Positions 1 through 5,436 are shown, counted from the first letter of the stretch. The stretch is 5,436 nucleotides of DNA from Ruminiclostridium sp. (GCA_021442645.1 JABUSR010000104.1:1-5436); one strand, 5' to 3'. Translations and numbers: made by a program. Notes: generated by a model from the letters alone, not told the origin.

Positions 1-39
1 GAAGCATCAACCGCCCTTTGCGCGGCTCTTAGATGCTTC
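1..39 (-). repeat. Nested inverted repeat at window edge, possible terminator or structured RNA
   Basis: The 8-base arms GAAGCATC (1-8) and GATGCTTC (32-39) are perfect complements. An inner pair, CCGC (11-14) and GCGG (22-25), allows a second stem inside the first. Read leftward, in the direction of the uracil permease transcript, this would form a hairpin about 45 bases past the stop codon. Any U-tract that would make it an intrinsic terminator lies beyond the window edge, so I cannot decide between a terminator, a small structured RNA element and a dispersed palindromic repeat. Confidence 0.4.
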
Positions 40-46
40 AAAAGCG

Positions 47-74
47 CTGATTAAAAATGCCTATTTTTAATCAG
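47..74 (-). terminator. AT-rich 12-bp hairpin after uraA, possible terminator
   Basis: CTGATTAAAAAT (47-58) and ATTTTTAATCAG (63-74) are perfect 12-base complements around a 4-base loop. The hairpin lies 9 bases beyond the uraA stop codon. In the leftward transcript the stem is followed by CGCTTTTG, a short U-run offset by three bases. The arms are AT-rich rather than GC-rich, so on its own this would be a weak intrinsic terminator. It may act together with the second hairpin at 1-39, or mainly protect the 3' end of the message. Confidence 0.5.
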
Positions 75-83
75 ATTTGCGTA

Positions 84-1415
84 TCAGTAGGTGCCAAGGT
101 CGCCGGCGGAGGGATCCACAAATTCGAAATCCTTGCCGGGCAGGATGGCGTTCATGAGGACGCCGGCCAGGGCGGCGATAGCCAGGGCGGTCAGGGTGAT
201 GGTAGCTCCGCCGATCTGGAAGGTGATGCCGCCGGAGAAGCCCAGGCCGCACACGAACATCACGGCGGCCACGATGAGGTTGCGGCTCTTGGTCAGATCC
301 ACCCGGTTCTCCACTACATTCCGCACGCCAACAGCGGAAATCATGCCGTAGAGAATGAAGGACACGCCGCCGATGATTGCCGTGGGGATGGAGTTGATGA
401 TGGCTGCAAACTTGGGGCTAAAGGAAAGGACCACTGCGTAGATGGCGGCCAGCCGGACAACACGGGGATCGTAGACCTTGGACAGGGCCAGCACGCCGGT
501 ATTCTCGCCATAGGTGGTGTTGGCAGGACCGCCGAAGAGGCCGGCCAGGGCAGTGGCGATACCGTCGCCCACCAGAGTCCGGTGGAGGCCGGGGTCCCCG
601 ATGAAGTTCTTGCCGCAGGTAGCGGAGATGGCCGAAATATCGCCGATGTGCTCCATCATAGCGGCGATGGCGATGGGTGCCATCACCAGGATGGCAGTCA
701 TATCAAATTTGGCCAGCACGAAGGGAGGCAGGCCCACGGCAGCCACATCTTTGGCCCCGGAGAAGTCCACCATACCCAGGCAAAGTGCTACCACATAGGG
801 GATGAGCACACCAAGCAGGATGGGGATAATCTTGATCATGCCTTTGCCCCAGATGTTGGCCACCACGATGACACCGATGGCCAGCAGGGCCAGGGGCCAG
901 CACTCAGAGGCGTTGGACACAGCAGTGCCGGACAGGGTCAGGCCGATGAGAATAATCATAGGACCGGTGACGATGGGCGGGAAGAAGCGCATGACCTTCT
1001 GAGGGCCAACAACCTTGAACAGCAGGGCCAGCACCAGATACAGAAGGCCCGCCACCATAATTCCGCCCAAGGCGTAGGGCAGTTTCTCTGCGCCGGTCAT
1101 GTCTGCATAGGGGCCGCTGTCCAGCTCACCGATGGCCATGAAGCCCCCCAGATAGGCGAAGGAGGAGCCAAGGAAGGCGGGAACCTGCAGCTTGGTGCAC
1201 AGGTGGAAGAACAGGGTGCCCACGCCGGCAAAGAACAGGGTGGTCTGCACGCTCAGGGGCAGGCCGTAGCTGCCGCTGACGATGATGGGCACCAGGACGG
1301 TGGCGCCGAACATGGCAAACATGTGCTGGAAGCCCAAGACGGCCATGCGTGGTTTGCCCAAGGTGCGGGCATCGTAGACGGGCTGGCTGCCCAGCCCGGT
1401 TTTCTCTTTCGCCAT
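84..1415 (-). CDS. uraA: Uracil permease, UraA-type NCS2 (nucleobase-ascorbate) transporter
   Basis: This is an integral membrane symporter expected to bring uracil into the cell with protons, feeding pyrimidine salvage through uracil phosphoribosyltransferase. The 443-residue product has the usual family length and is hydrophobic throughout, consistent with the 14-segment NCS2 fold. Close resemblance to E. coli UraA as I recall it is visible in FQHMFAMFGATVLVP (29-43), PAFLGSSFAYL (79-89), DPGLHRT (274-280) and NTTYGENTGV (299-308). The two substrate-binding glutamates appear as E255 (in MMEHIGD) and E304 (in GENTG); their 49-residue spacing equals that of E. coli E241 and E290. The start at 1415 is supported by AAAGGAG at 1432-1426, 10 bases upstream. 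The gene is divergent from the spoIID-like gene and has its own promoter, whose transcript begins with an inverted repeat. Uracil is the likeliest substrate; xanthine or another nucleobase cannot be excluded from sequence alone. Confidence 0.93.
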   Translation of the reverse strand: MAKEKTGLGSQPVYDARTLGKPRMAVLGFQHMFAMFGATVLVPIIVSGSYGLPLSVQTTLFFAGVGTLFFHLCTKLQVPAFLGSSFAYLGGFMAIGELDSGPYADMTGAEKLPYALGGIMVAGLLYLVLALLFKVVGPQKVMRFFPPIVTGPMIILIGLTLSGTAVSNASECWPLALLAIGVIVVANIWGKGMIKIIPILLGVLIPYVVALCLGMVDFSGAKDVAAVGLPPFVLAKFDMTAILVMAPIAIAAMMEHIGDISAISATCGKNFIGDPGLHRTLVGDGIATALAGLFGGPANTTYGENTGVLALSKVYDPRVVRLAAIYAVVLSFSPKFAAIINSIPTAIIGGVSFILYGMISAVGVRNVVENRVDLTKSRNLIVAAVMFVCGLGFSGGITFQIGGATITLTALAIAALAGVLMNAILPGKDFEFVDPSAGDLGTY

Positions 1416-1425
1416 AGAGGAATCT

Positions 1426-1432
1426 CTCCTTT
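1426..1432 (-). promoter_or_regulatory. Ribosome binding site of uraA
   Basis: Read on the minus strand this is AAAGGAG, 10 bases before the ATG at 1415. It fixes the start of the permease, and no competing in-frame start has comparable support. Confidence 0.75.
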
Positions 1433-1448
1433 GTTATTCTTTTTTCCC

Positions 1449-1470
1449 GGCCATATCGATTGATATGGCC
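1449..1470 (-). promoter_or_regulatory. Perfect 9-bp inverted repeat at the start of the uraA transcript
   Basis: GGCCATATC (1449-1457) and GATATGGCC (1462-1470) are perfect complements around the 4-base spacer GATT. The repeat begins about 7 bases downstream of the -10 box of the uraA promoter, so it should span roughly +1 to +22 of the mRNA. Read leftward it is followed by GGGAAAAAAG rather than a U-run, so it is not an intrinsic terminator for uraA. It could be a repressor operator just downstream of the promoter, or a stabilising hairpin at the 5' end of the message. It does not resemble the PyrR-binding RNA consensus or a PurR box as I know them. Confidence 0.6.
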
Positions 1471-1476
1471 CCACTA

Positions 1477-1505
1477 TTTATAGCAGAAAGTTCCAGAAAT
1501 TGCAA
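1477..1505 (-). promoter_or_regulatory. Sigma-A promoter of uraA
   Basis: On the minus strand a -35 box TTGCAA (1505-1500) and a -10 box TATAAA (1482-1477) are separated by exactly 17 bases. Transcription would begin near 1470, giving a leader of about 55 bases before the ATG. Both boxes are close to the TTGACA/TATAAT consensus and sit in the expected place between the divergent genes. Confidence 0.72.
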
Positions 1506-1557
1506 GTGGCCCGGGCGAAACCCACCGCAGGCCCCTGAATTTTACCATCCCTTCTCC

Positions 1558-1587
1558 TTGACGGTTGGGGCCGGGAACGGCTATACT
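1558..1587 (+). promoter_or_regulatory. Sigma-A-like promoter upstream of the spoIID-like gene
   Basis: TTGACG (1558-1563) and TATACT (1582-1587) lie 18 bases apart, five of six matches to consensus in each box, about 55 bases before the ATG. In Bacillus, spoIID is transcribed by the mother-cell factor sigma-E. I looked for a sigma-E pair (KMATATT, then CATACAnT 13-15 bases on) and found only a partial -10 overlap and no -35, so vegetative-type transcription is the better reading here. A TATAAT at 1588-1593 lies too far from this -35 (24 bases) to pair with it. Confidence 0.5.
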
Positions 1588-1641
1588 TATAATTAAAATA
1601 GTGTCGCCTTCCATAATCGCCCCCGAAGGAGGGGGGCCCCT

Positions 1642-2742
1642 ATGCCCGATATCAAAACGCCCGCAGACAGCGCAACGCCCGCAGCCCCGGTCGAGAGGGA
1701 ACCCTCCGCCCAGGCCCCGAAAAAAGCCCCCGCAAACCAAGTCAGGGCCCGAAAAAAATCCTCTGGCAGTCGGAAAGGCCCTGTAGCCCTGGCCGCGTCC
1801 CTGGTGCTGGTTTTCGTCCTCCTCCTCATCTCCCTGGGGCTCCGCCAGGGAAAAGAAGAGGCCCAGCCCGTGGTCCCTGCTCAGGAACTGACTCTGCCGG
1901 ACTCCGGACGTCACCTCACGGTTCTGCAGGACGGGGAACTGGTGGACATGGAGCTCAACGAGTACCTGTGGGGGGTAGTGGCCGCCGAGATGCCTGCCTC
2001 CTTTGAACAGGAGGCCTTGAAGGCCCAGGCAGTGGCCGCCCGGACCTACGCCCTGAACAAGGCGGGCCACGCCGCGAACCACCCGGAGGCCGACCTCTGC
2101 ACGGACTACACCTGCTGCCAGGCCTGGATCGCCCGGGACACCGCACTGAGCAACTGGGGAGAGAATGCCGCCGCCTACGCCGACAAAATCACCCGGGCGG
2201 TGGCCGAGACCAACAACGAGGTCATCCTCTATGAGGGTTCCCTCATCTCTGCCCTGTTCCATTCCTCCTCTGGGGAGGGGACCCAGGACGCTGAGGCCGT
2301 CTGGGGCAACAGCGTACCCTACCTCCAAAGTGTTCCCTCCCCTGAGGGGGAGGAGGTCCCCAACTACCACAGTGAAGTCATTCTCACCGCCCAGGCCTGC
2401 CGGGAGGCCATCCTGGCCGCCTGCCCTGAGGCCGTCTTGGAGGGGGAGCCCACCAACTGGTTCGGCCCTGTGACCCCCGCCAACGGGGGCAGCGTGGGGA
2501 CCATCGTCCTGGGCGGTGTCACCGTCAGCGGCGCCCAGGCCCGGCAGATTTTCGGCCTGCGCTCGGCAAATTTCACCGTGGAGCCCACCGCTGAGGCCGT
2601 CACATTCCAGGTCACCGGCTTCGGCCACGGGGTGGGTATGAGCCAATACGGTGCCAATGCCATGGCCGCCGATGGCAGCTCCTACCTGGACATCCTGCAG
2701 CACTATTACACCGGGGTTACTGTGGACCCCTGCCCCGGCTGA
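1642..2742 (+). CDS. spoIID: SpoIID/LytB-domain membrane-anchored lytic transglycosylase, stage II sporulation protein D
   Basis: SpoIID proteins cleave glycan strands of peptidoglycan after SpoIIP removes stem peptides; with SpoIIM they drive engulfment of the forespore from the mother-cell membrane. The 366-residue product starts with about 45 cytoplasmic residues rich in Ala, Pro and Lys, then one transmembrane helix (about 47-66), then an extracytoplasmic SpoIID domain from about residue 88. The hallmark segment VVAAEMPASFEQEALKAQA (112-130) supplies the likely catalytic glutamate E116. Other family marks are ALFHSSSGEGT (204-214) and GFGHGVGMSQYGA (326-338). H147, C153 and C159 sit 6 residues apart each, the pattern I recall for the zinc site of Clostridioides difficile SpoIID. 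The start is supported by AAGGAGG at 1626-1632, 9 bases before the ATG. A non-sporulation SpoIID/LytB paralogue (amidase enhancer) is possible, since spoIIP and spoIIM are not in view. Confidence 0.88.
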   Translation: MPDIKTPADSATPAAPVEREPSAQAPKKAPANQVRARKKSSGSRKGPVALAASLVLVFVLLLISLGLRQGKEEAQPVVPAQELTLPDSGRHLTVLQDGELVDMELNEYLWGVVAAEMPASFEQEALKAQAVAARTYALNKAGHAANHPEADLCTDYTCCQAWIARDTALSNWGENAAAYADKITRAVAETNNEVILYEGSLISALFHSSSGEGTQDAEAVWGNSVPYLQSVPSPEGEEVPNYHSEVILTAQACREAILAACPEAVLEGEPTNWFGPVTPANGGSVGTIVLGGVTVSGAQARQIFGLRSANFTVEPTAEAVTFQVTGFGHGVGMSQYGANAMAADGSSYLDILQHYYTGVTVDPCPG

Positions 2743-2743
2743 C

Positions 2744-2801
2744 CGACGGGGAAAAGCCCGGGGAAAACCCAACCCGCCGCCGGAAATTTTCGTCGTTTTT
2801 T
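2744..2801 (+). terminator. Possible intrinsic terminator after the spoIID-like gene
   Basis: CGACG (2744-2748) pairs with CGTCG (2791-2795), and AAAA (2752-2755) pairs with TTTT (2787-2790) across a three-base GGG bulge. The outer stem is followed at once by six T residues (2796-2801). The 31-base interior is GC-rich and can form its own small stem (GGG 2761-2763 with CCC 2768-2770). The position, starting two bases after the stop codon, and the T-run favour termination. The long interior and the bulge make it a non-standard hairpin. Confidence 0.4.
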
Positions 2802-2914
2802 CCTGCCCAAACTGCCTTTGTGCGTTCTGCCATAGGGGTAAAAGGGGGATATTTCCGTGGAAAATGGGGAAATCTTTTCTGCAACAACCCCTGCAAAGCA
2901 AAGAATTCCAATGT

Positions 2915-2967
2915 TTTTGCACATTATCCACCGGTTTATCCACACAGCTTTCCTCCCCTGTGGATAT
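2915..2967. other. Cluster of four DnaA-box-like sites, candidate origin fragment or DnaA-regulated region
   Basis: Four 9-mers close to the DnaA box consensus TTWTNCACA lie within 53 bases. They are TTTTGCACA at 2915-2923 (full match), TTATCCACC at 2924-2932 (one mismatch at the last base), TTATCCACA at 2936-2944 (perfect high-affinity form), and TGTGGATAT at 2959-2967, which is ATATCCACA on the other strand (one mismatch at the first base). Three point right and the last points left. They are followed by AT-rich DNA (2971-3017, about two-thirds A+T) that stands out in this GC-rich window. In Firmicutes, mnmE commonly lies in the rpmH-rnpA-yidC-jag-mnmE-mnmG block near oriC, so a replication role is plausible. 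A role in regulating mnmE is the alternative. The rest of the gap between the genes, 2802-2914, shows nothing I recognise. Confidence 0.6.
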
Positions 2968-3026
2968 GACGAAAATTCCTGTCAAGCAAAATATTTCCGG
3001 TGTATTCGCCAAATTTTCACCCCCTG

Positions 3027-3034
3027 AAAGGAGG
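3027..3034 (+). promoter_or_regulatory. Ribosome binding site that fixes the mnmE start
   Basis: AAAGGAGG lies 9 bases before the ATG at 3044. The reading frame stays open upstream as far as 2651, but only the 3044 start has a ribosome binding site and gives a protein beginning where MnmE homologues begin. Confidence 0.85.
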
Positions 3035-3043
3035 CGCTCCCCC

Positions 3044-4414
3044 ATGTCCGACCTCATCGCCGCCGCCGCCACCCCGCCGGGTGCCGGGGGCGTAGGTATC
3101 CTGCGTCTGTCCGGCCCCGGCGCGGCCCGGGCGGCCGCCGCCGTCTTCCATCCCGCAGGGTCTCTTGCACTCACAGAGGCCCCAGACCGGCAGCTTCTCT
3201 ATGGCTCCGTGCTAGACCGGCAGGGAGCCGTCATCGACACCGGGCTGGCCTTCGTCAGCCGGGCCCCCCATAGCTATACCGGAGAGGACACCGCCGAGCT
3301 TCAATGCCACGGCTCCCCTATGGTCCTCTCCCTGGCCTTAGAGGCCCTCTATGCCCAGGGTGCCCGCCAGGCCCTGCCCGGGGAGTTCACAAAGCGGGCT
3401 TTTCTCAACGGTAAACTGGATCTGACCCAGGCCGAGGCCGTTATTGACCTCATCGATGCTGAGACTCCCGCCGCCGCCCGGCAGGCCGCCGGACGTCTGG
3501 AGGGGGCCCTCTCACGGCGCATCTCCGCCATCTATGACGGGCTGGTGGACCTCTCCGCCCACTTCCACGCAGTGCTGGACTACCCCGATGAGGACATAGA
3601 CCCCTTCCGGGCAGAGACCATCTCTGCCGCCCTCACCACCGCCCTGGAAGGGGTTTCCGCTCTATTGGCCACCTACGACCGGGGCCGCCAGCTGACGGCC
3701 GGCCTGCCCACTGCCATTGTGGGTCGACCCAACGCCGGAAAATCCTCCCTCCTAAACGCCCTGGTGGGCTACGACCGGGCCATCGTCACTCAGCTCCCCG
3801 GCACGACCCGTGATACCATTGAGGCCAGGGCCACCCTGGGGGGAGTTCTCCTGAACCTTACCGACACTGCCGGGCTCCGGGATGCCGGTGATGAGGCCGA
3901 ACAGCTGGGAGTTGCCCGAAGCCGAGCCGCCGCCCGGGAGGCCCAACTGATTCTTCTGGTGCTGGACGGCAGCGCTCCCCTGACCCCGGAGGACCGGGAG
4001 GCCATGGACCTGGCCAAAGTTGCCCCCGCCTGCATCTGCCTGGTGAACAAATCCGATTTGCCCCAGGCCCTGGATCCGGAAGCTCTGGCCGGAGAGTTCC
4101 CCCACCTGTGCCCGGTGAGCGCAAAGACCCAGGCCGGGCTGGAGGAGCTGGGGGCCAGAATCGCCGCCCTCTTCCCCCAGGGGGATACCAGCGGCGGCGA
4201 GGCCCTCCTCACCAACGCCCGCCAGGTGGACGCTGTCCGCCGGGCAGAGGCCGACCTCCTGCAGGCCTGGGTGGGCCTGGAGGCCGGCATGCCCCCCGAT
4301 CTTCTCCTCTCCGATGTGGAAGCGGCCTTGCAGGCTCTGGGGGAGGTCACCGGTACCACGCTTCGGGAGGACATCACCAGCCGCATCTTCCAGCGGTTCT
4401 GCGTGGGAAAGTGA
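3044..4414 (+). CDS. mnmE: tRNA uridine-5-carboxymethylaminomethyl(34) synthesis GTPase MnmE
   Basis: MnmE works with the FAD protein MnmG to install the carboxymethylaminomethyl group at C5 of the wobble uridine (U34) of certain tRNAs, using a methylene group from tetrahydrofolate and GTP hydrolysis. The 456-residue length is typical. The N-terminal folate-binding and dimerisation domain covers about 1-120 (IAAAATPPGAGGVGILRLSG at 5-24, GEFTKRAFLNGK at 113-124). The helical domain is split around a G domain with every motif present: GRPNAGKSS (227-235), TTRD (254-257), DTAG (274-277), NKSD (335-338) and SAK (359-361). N230 matches the potassium-coordinating Asn, and E286 occupies the position of the catalytic E282 of E. 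coli. The C-terminus FCVGK carries the invariant Cys (C452) of the C-x-G-K motif. mnmG, its usual neighbour, does not follow; a membrane phosphotransferase gene does, with its own promoter. No convincing promoter is seen just upstream. Confidence 0.97.
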   Translation: MSDLIAAAATPPGAGGVGILRLSGPGAARAAAAVFHPAGSLALTEAPDRQLLYGSVLDRQGAVIDTGLAFVSRAPHSYTGEDTAELQCHGSPMVLSLALEALYAQGARQALPGEFTKRAFLNGKLDLTQAEAVIDLIDAETPAAARQAAGRLEGALSRRISAIYDGLVDLSAHFHAVLDYPDEDIDPFRAETISAALTTALEGVSALLATYDRGRQLTAGLPTAIVGRPNAGKSSLLNALVGYDRAIVTQLPGTTRDTIEARATLGGVLLNLTDTAGLRDAGDEAEQLGVARSRAAAREAQLILLVLDGSAPLTPEDREAMDLAKVAPACICLVNKSDLPQALDPEALAGEFPHLCPVSAKTQAGLEELGARIAALFPQGDTSGGEALLTNARQVDAVRRAEADLLQAWVGLEAGMPPDLLLSDVEAALQALGEVTGTTLREDITSRIFQRFCVGK

Positions 4415-4426
4415 GCTCCCTTTCCG

Positions 4427-4455
4427 TTGCAAAATCCGCGGATATTCGCTATAAT
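4427..4455 (+). promoter_or_regulatory. Sigma-A promoter of the LTA-synthase-like gene
   Basis: TTGCAA (4427-4432) and a perfect TATAAT (4450-4455) are separated by 17 bases, starting 12 bases after the mnmE stop codon. Transcription would begin near 4462, leaving a leader of about 45 bases. The -35 box and spacing are identical to those of the uraA promoter. No terminator is visible between mnmE and this promoter, so read-through from mnmE is also possible. Confidence 0.8.
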
Positions 4456-4459
4456 ATCC
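4440..4459 (+). promoter_or_regulatory. Inverted repeat over the -10 box, candidate operator
   Basis: GGATATT (4440-4446) and AATATCC (4453-4459) are perfect 7-base complements with a 6-base spacer. Together they cover the whole -10 box of the promoter. A dimeric repressor bound here would block RNA polymerase. Part of the symmetry comes from the TATAAT box itself, so chance is possible. Confidence 0.45.
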
Positions 4460-4480
4460 TTGTATTTTCAAAAATTCGAC

Positions 4481-4500
4481 CCGCTCGGGCGGAGAAAGGG
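4481..4500 (+). promoter_or_regulatory. Ribosome binding site and small leader hairpin of the LTA-synthase-like gene
   Basis: AAAGGG at 4495-4500 lies 7 bases before the ATG at 4508, with a second purine-rich element, GGAG, at 4491-4494. CCGC (4481-4484) can pair with GCGG (4489-4492) around a TCGG loop, which would cover the start of the GGAG element but leave AAAGGG free. Confidence 0.5.
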
Positions 4501-4507
4501 TCCTCTC

Positions 4508-5436
4508 ATGACCAAACAGCTTTCCCGAAACCGGCTCGCGGCCCTGCTGGGGAGCCTCCTGCTGGTCCCCCCGGCAGTCCTCTTCTTTACCCAGACCATG
4601 TGGCTGGGCAACTTCCCCGCGGCCGGGTCCTGGATGGCCGCCCACCCGGCGGAGACCGGACTTTTCTGGCTCCTGTTTGTCGGGTTGGCCTGCCTCTGCT
4701 TCAGCCTCACCCGGCACCTCCTGTGGGCCTTCCTGCCGGGGACCCTGGTCGTTGTCATCCTCACCTACATCAGCCGGATCAAAATGGACATCAACGGTGA
4801 CCCCCTCCTGCTGGGCGACTTCACCATGGTGGGGGGGGCAGGCGATATCGCCGGGTACGCCTCTGACCGGCTCATCCCCTCTGGGGCGGCCATTGCCGCC
4901 ATCCTCCTGGCGCTCCTCCTGCTGATTCTGCTGGGTCTGATCGACCATTGGGTCTCTTTCCCTCCCGCTGCGGGGCTGATCTCCGGCCTCCTGGCCCTCG
5001 GTTTCCTGCTGGCCGCCTGTTTCCCCAGCCCCCTCCAGAGCGCCGTTCTTTCGCTGGACAGCTCCTGCCGGGATCAGCTGGACCGCACCGACCGTATGGG
5101 TGTGTCCTTGGGGCTCTACGCTGCCTGGTGTGAGCGGGTCCGGATGGAAAACCTCCAGTCCGACAAGGATGCCCTCGCCCTGGCCGAATGGTTCCTGGAG
5201 GACGCCAACCGTCCCAAGGCCCCTCTCTCCCTGAACCAGGCCCCGGACATCATCTTCATCACCTCCGAGAGTTTCTTCGACATCACCCGCCTGCCCAATC
5301 TGACCTTTCAAAAGGATCCTCTGCCCGTCTTCCATGCCCTGGCCGAGACCTGCACCAACGGGCTCTTCCTCTCCAGCACCGCAGGCGGCGGCACAGGCCA
5401 GGTAGAGATGGAACTCTTCACCGGCCTCACCTCCTC
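4508..5436 (+). CDS. LTA synthase family membrane protein (sulfatase-fold phosphotransferase), 3' end cut by window
   Basis: The family transfers phosphoglycerol or similar groups from phospholipids onto envelope polymers, with the catalytic domain outside the membrane. The first 309 codons are present, and the frame is open to the window edge. About five hydrophobic segments (roughly 10-30, 50-68, 70-89, 126-146 and 154-173) match the five-helix membrane part of LtaS. The loop KMDINGDPLLLGDF (92-105) resembles the family's conserved GDPLL-type loop. A linker with helical character (about 184-240) leads to the extracellular domain, which begins PDIIFITSESFFD (246-258). E254 is the likely metal ligand. 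T296 in AGGGTGQVE (292-300) fits the metal-coordinated nucleophile. Whether it makes lipoteichoic acid, modifies another glycopolymer or adds phosphoglycerol to lipids cannot be told without the rest of the domain, so I give no symbol. The start is the first ATG with a suitable ribosome binding site after the promoter. Confidence 0.85.
   Translation, partial: MTKQLSRNRLAALLGSLLLVPPAVLFFTQTMWLGNFPAAGSWMAAHPAETGLFWLLFVGLACLCFSLTRHLLWAFLPGTLVVVILTYISRIKMDINGDPLLLGDFTMVGGAGDIAGYASDRLIPSGAAIAAILLALLLLILLGLIDHWVSFPPAAGLISGLLALGFLLAACFPSPLQSAVLSLDSSCRDQLDRTDRMGVSLGLYAAWCERVRMENLQSDKDALALAEWFLEDANRPKAPLSLNQAPDIIFITSESFFDITRLPNLTFQKDPLPVFHALAETCTNGLFLSSTAGGGTGQVEMELFTGLTS

Noticed and set aside
57..1463. 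A 468-codon open frame on the plus strand
   Set aside because: It is antisense to the uracil permease and gives an implausible Gly/His/Gln/Asp-rich product with no family features; it is open only because of the GC-rich codon usage of the real gene.
2835..2870. G-runs that might form a G-quadruplex
   Set aside because: The runs (GGGG, GGGGG, GG, GGGG) are separated by uneven and partly long loops, which does not meet a usual quadruplex pattern well enough.
2966..2995. Possible mnmE promoter, ATGACG and AATATT with an 18-base spacer
   Set aside because: Each box matches only four of six consensus positions, so it is too weak to annotate, although its place beside the last DnaA box is suggestive.
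2849..2999. Direct repeat ATATTTCCG at 2849-2857 and 2991-2999
   Set aside because: Only two copies of nine bases with no regular spacing or third copy; probably chance.
2651..3043. In-frame upstream extension of mnmE
   Set aside because: It would overlap the end of spoIID and add 131 residues unlike any MnmE; the ATG at 3044 has a strong ribosome binding site and the correct family N-terminus.
1474..3174. A 566-codon open frame on the minus strand
   Set aside because: It is antisense to spoIID and crosses the DnaA-box gap into mnmE; the product is Gly-rich with no recognisable domain, and the SpoIID reading on the other strand is unambiguous.
4108..4800. A 230-codon plus-strand frame bridging mnmE and the next gene
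   Set aside because: It runs out of frame through the end of mnmE and the start of the membrane protein, and the product is Pro/Gly/Arg-rich shadow sequence.
3752..5335. A 527-codon open frame on the minus strand
   Set aside because: It is antisense to mnmE and to the LTA-synthase-like gene, Gly/Gln/Glu-rich, and without domain signals.

Overview
The window is GC-rich chromosomal DNA (visibly around 60% GC, with strong C or G bias at third codon positions). It looks like core genome from a spore-forming, low-redundancy Gram-positive of the Clostridia. A SpoIID-type peptidoglycan lytic transglycosylase, a lipoteichoic-acid-synthase-like membrane phosphotransferase, canonical AAGGAGG ribosome binding sites and sigma-A promoters all point this way. 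The GC content and gene style would suit the Oscillospiraceae (Flavonifractor/Lawsonibacter-like), but that placement is inference, not something the bases prove.

Layout from left to right. Positions 1-83 hold two hairpins downstream of a leftward gene. Positions 84-1415 (minus) encode a complete UraA-family uracil permease. Positions 1416-1641 are a divergent control region, with a leftward sigma-A promoter for uraA that fires into a perfect 9-bp inverted repeat, and a rightward sigma-A-like promoter for the next gene. Positions 1642-2742 (plus) encode a complete SpoIID/LytB-domain protein. Positions 2743-3043 are a 301-base non-coding stretch: a possible terminator at its left end, nothing I recognise from about 2802 to 2914 except short G-rich runs, then a tight cluster of four DnaA-box-like 9-mers followed by AT-rich DNA. 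Positions 3044-4414 (plus) encode complete MnmE, the tRNA-modification GTPase. Positions 4415-4507 carry a near-perfect sigma-A promoter whose -10 lies inside an inverted repeat. From 4508 to the window end (plus) runs the first 309 codons of an LTA-synthase-family membrane protein, cut by the window edge.

The four genes serve different jobs (pyrimidine uptake, spore engulfment, tRNA wobble modification, envelope polymer synthesis), and at least three appear to have their own promoter, so this is not one operon. The most interesting signal is the DnaA-box cluster beside mnmE, because mnmE often sits close to oriC in Firmicutes. No defence system, mobile element, CRISPR array or RNA gene is visible, and I see no convincing new multi-gene system.
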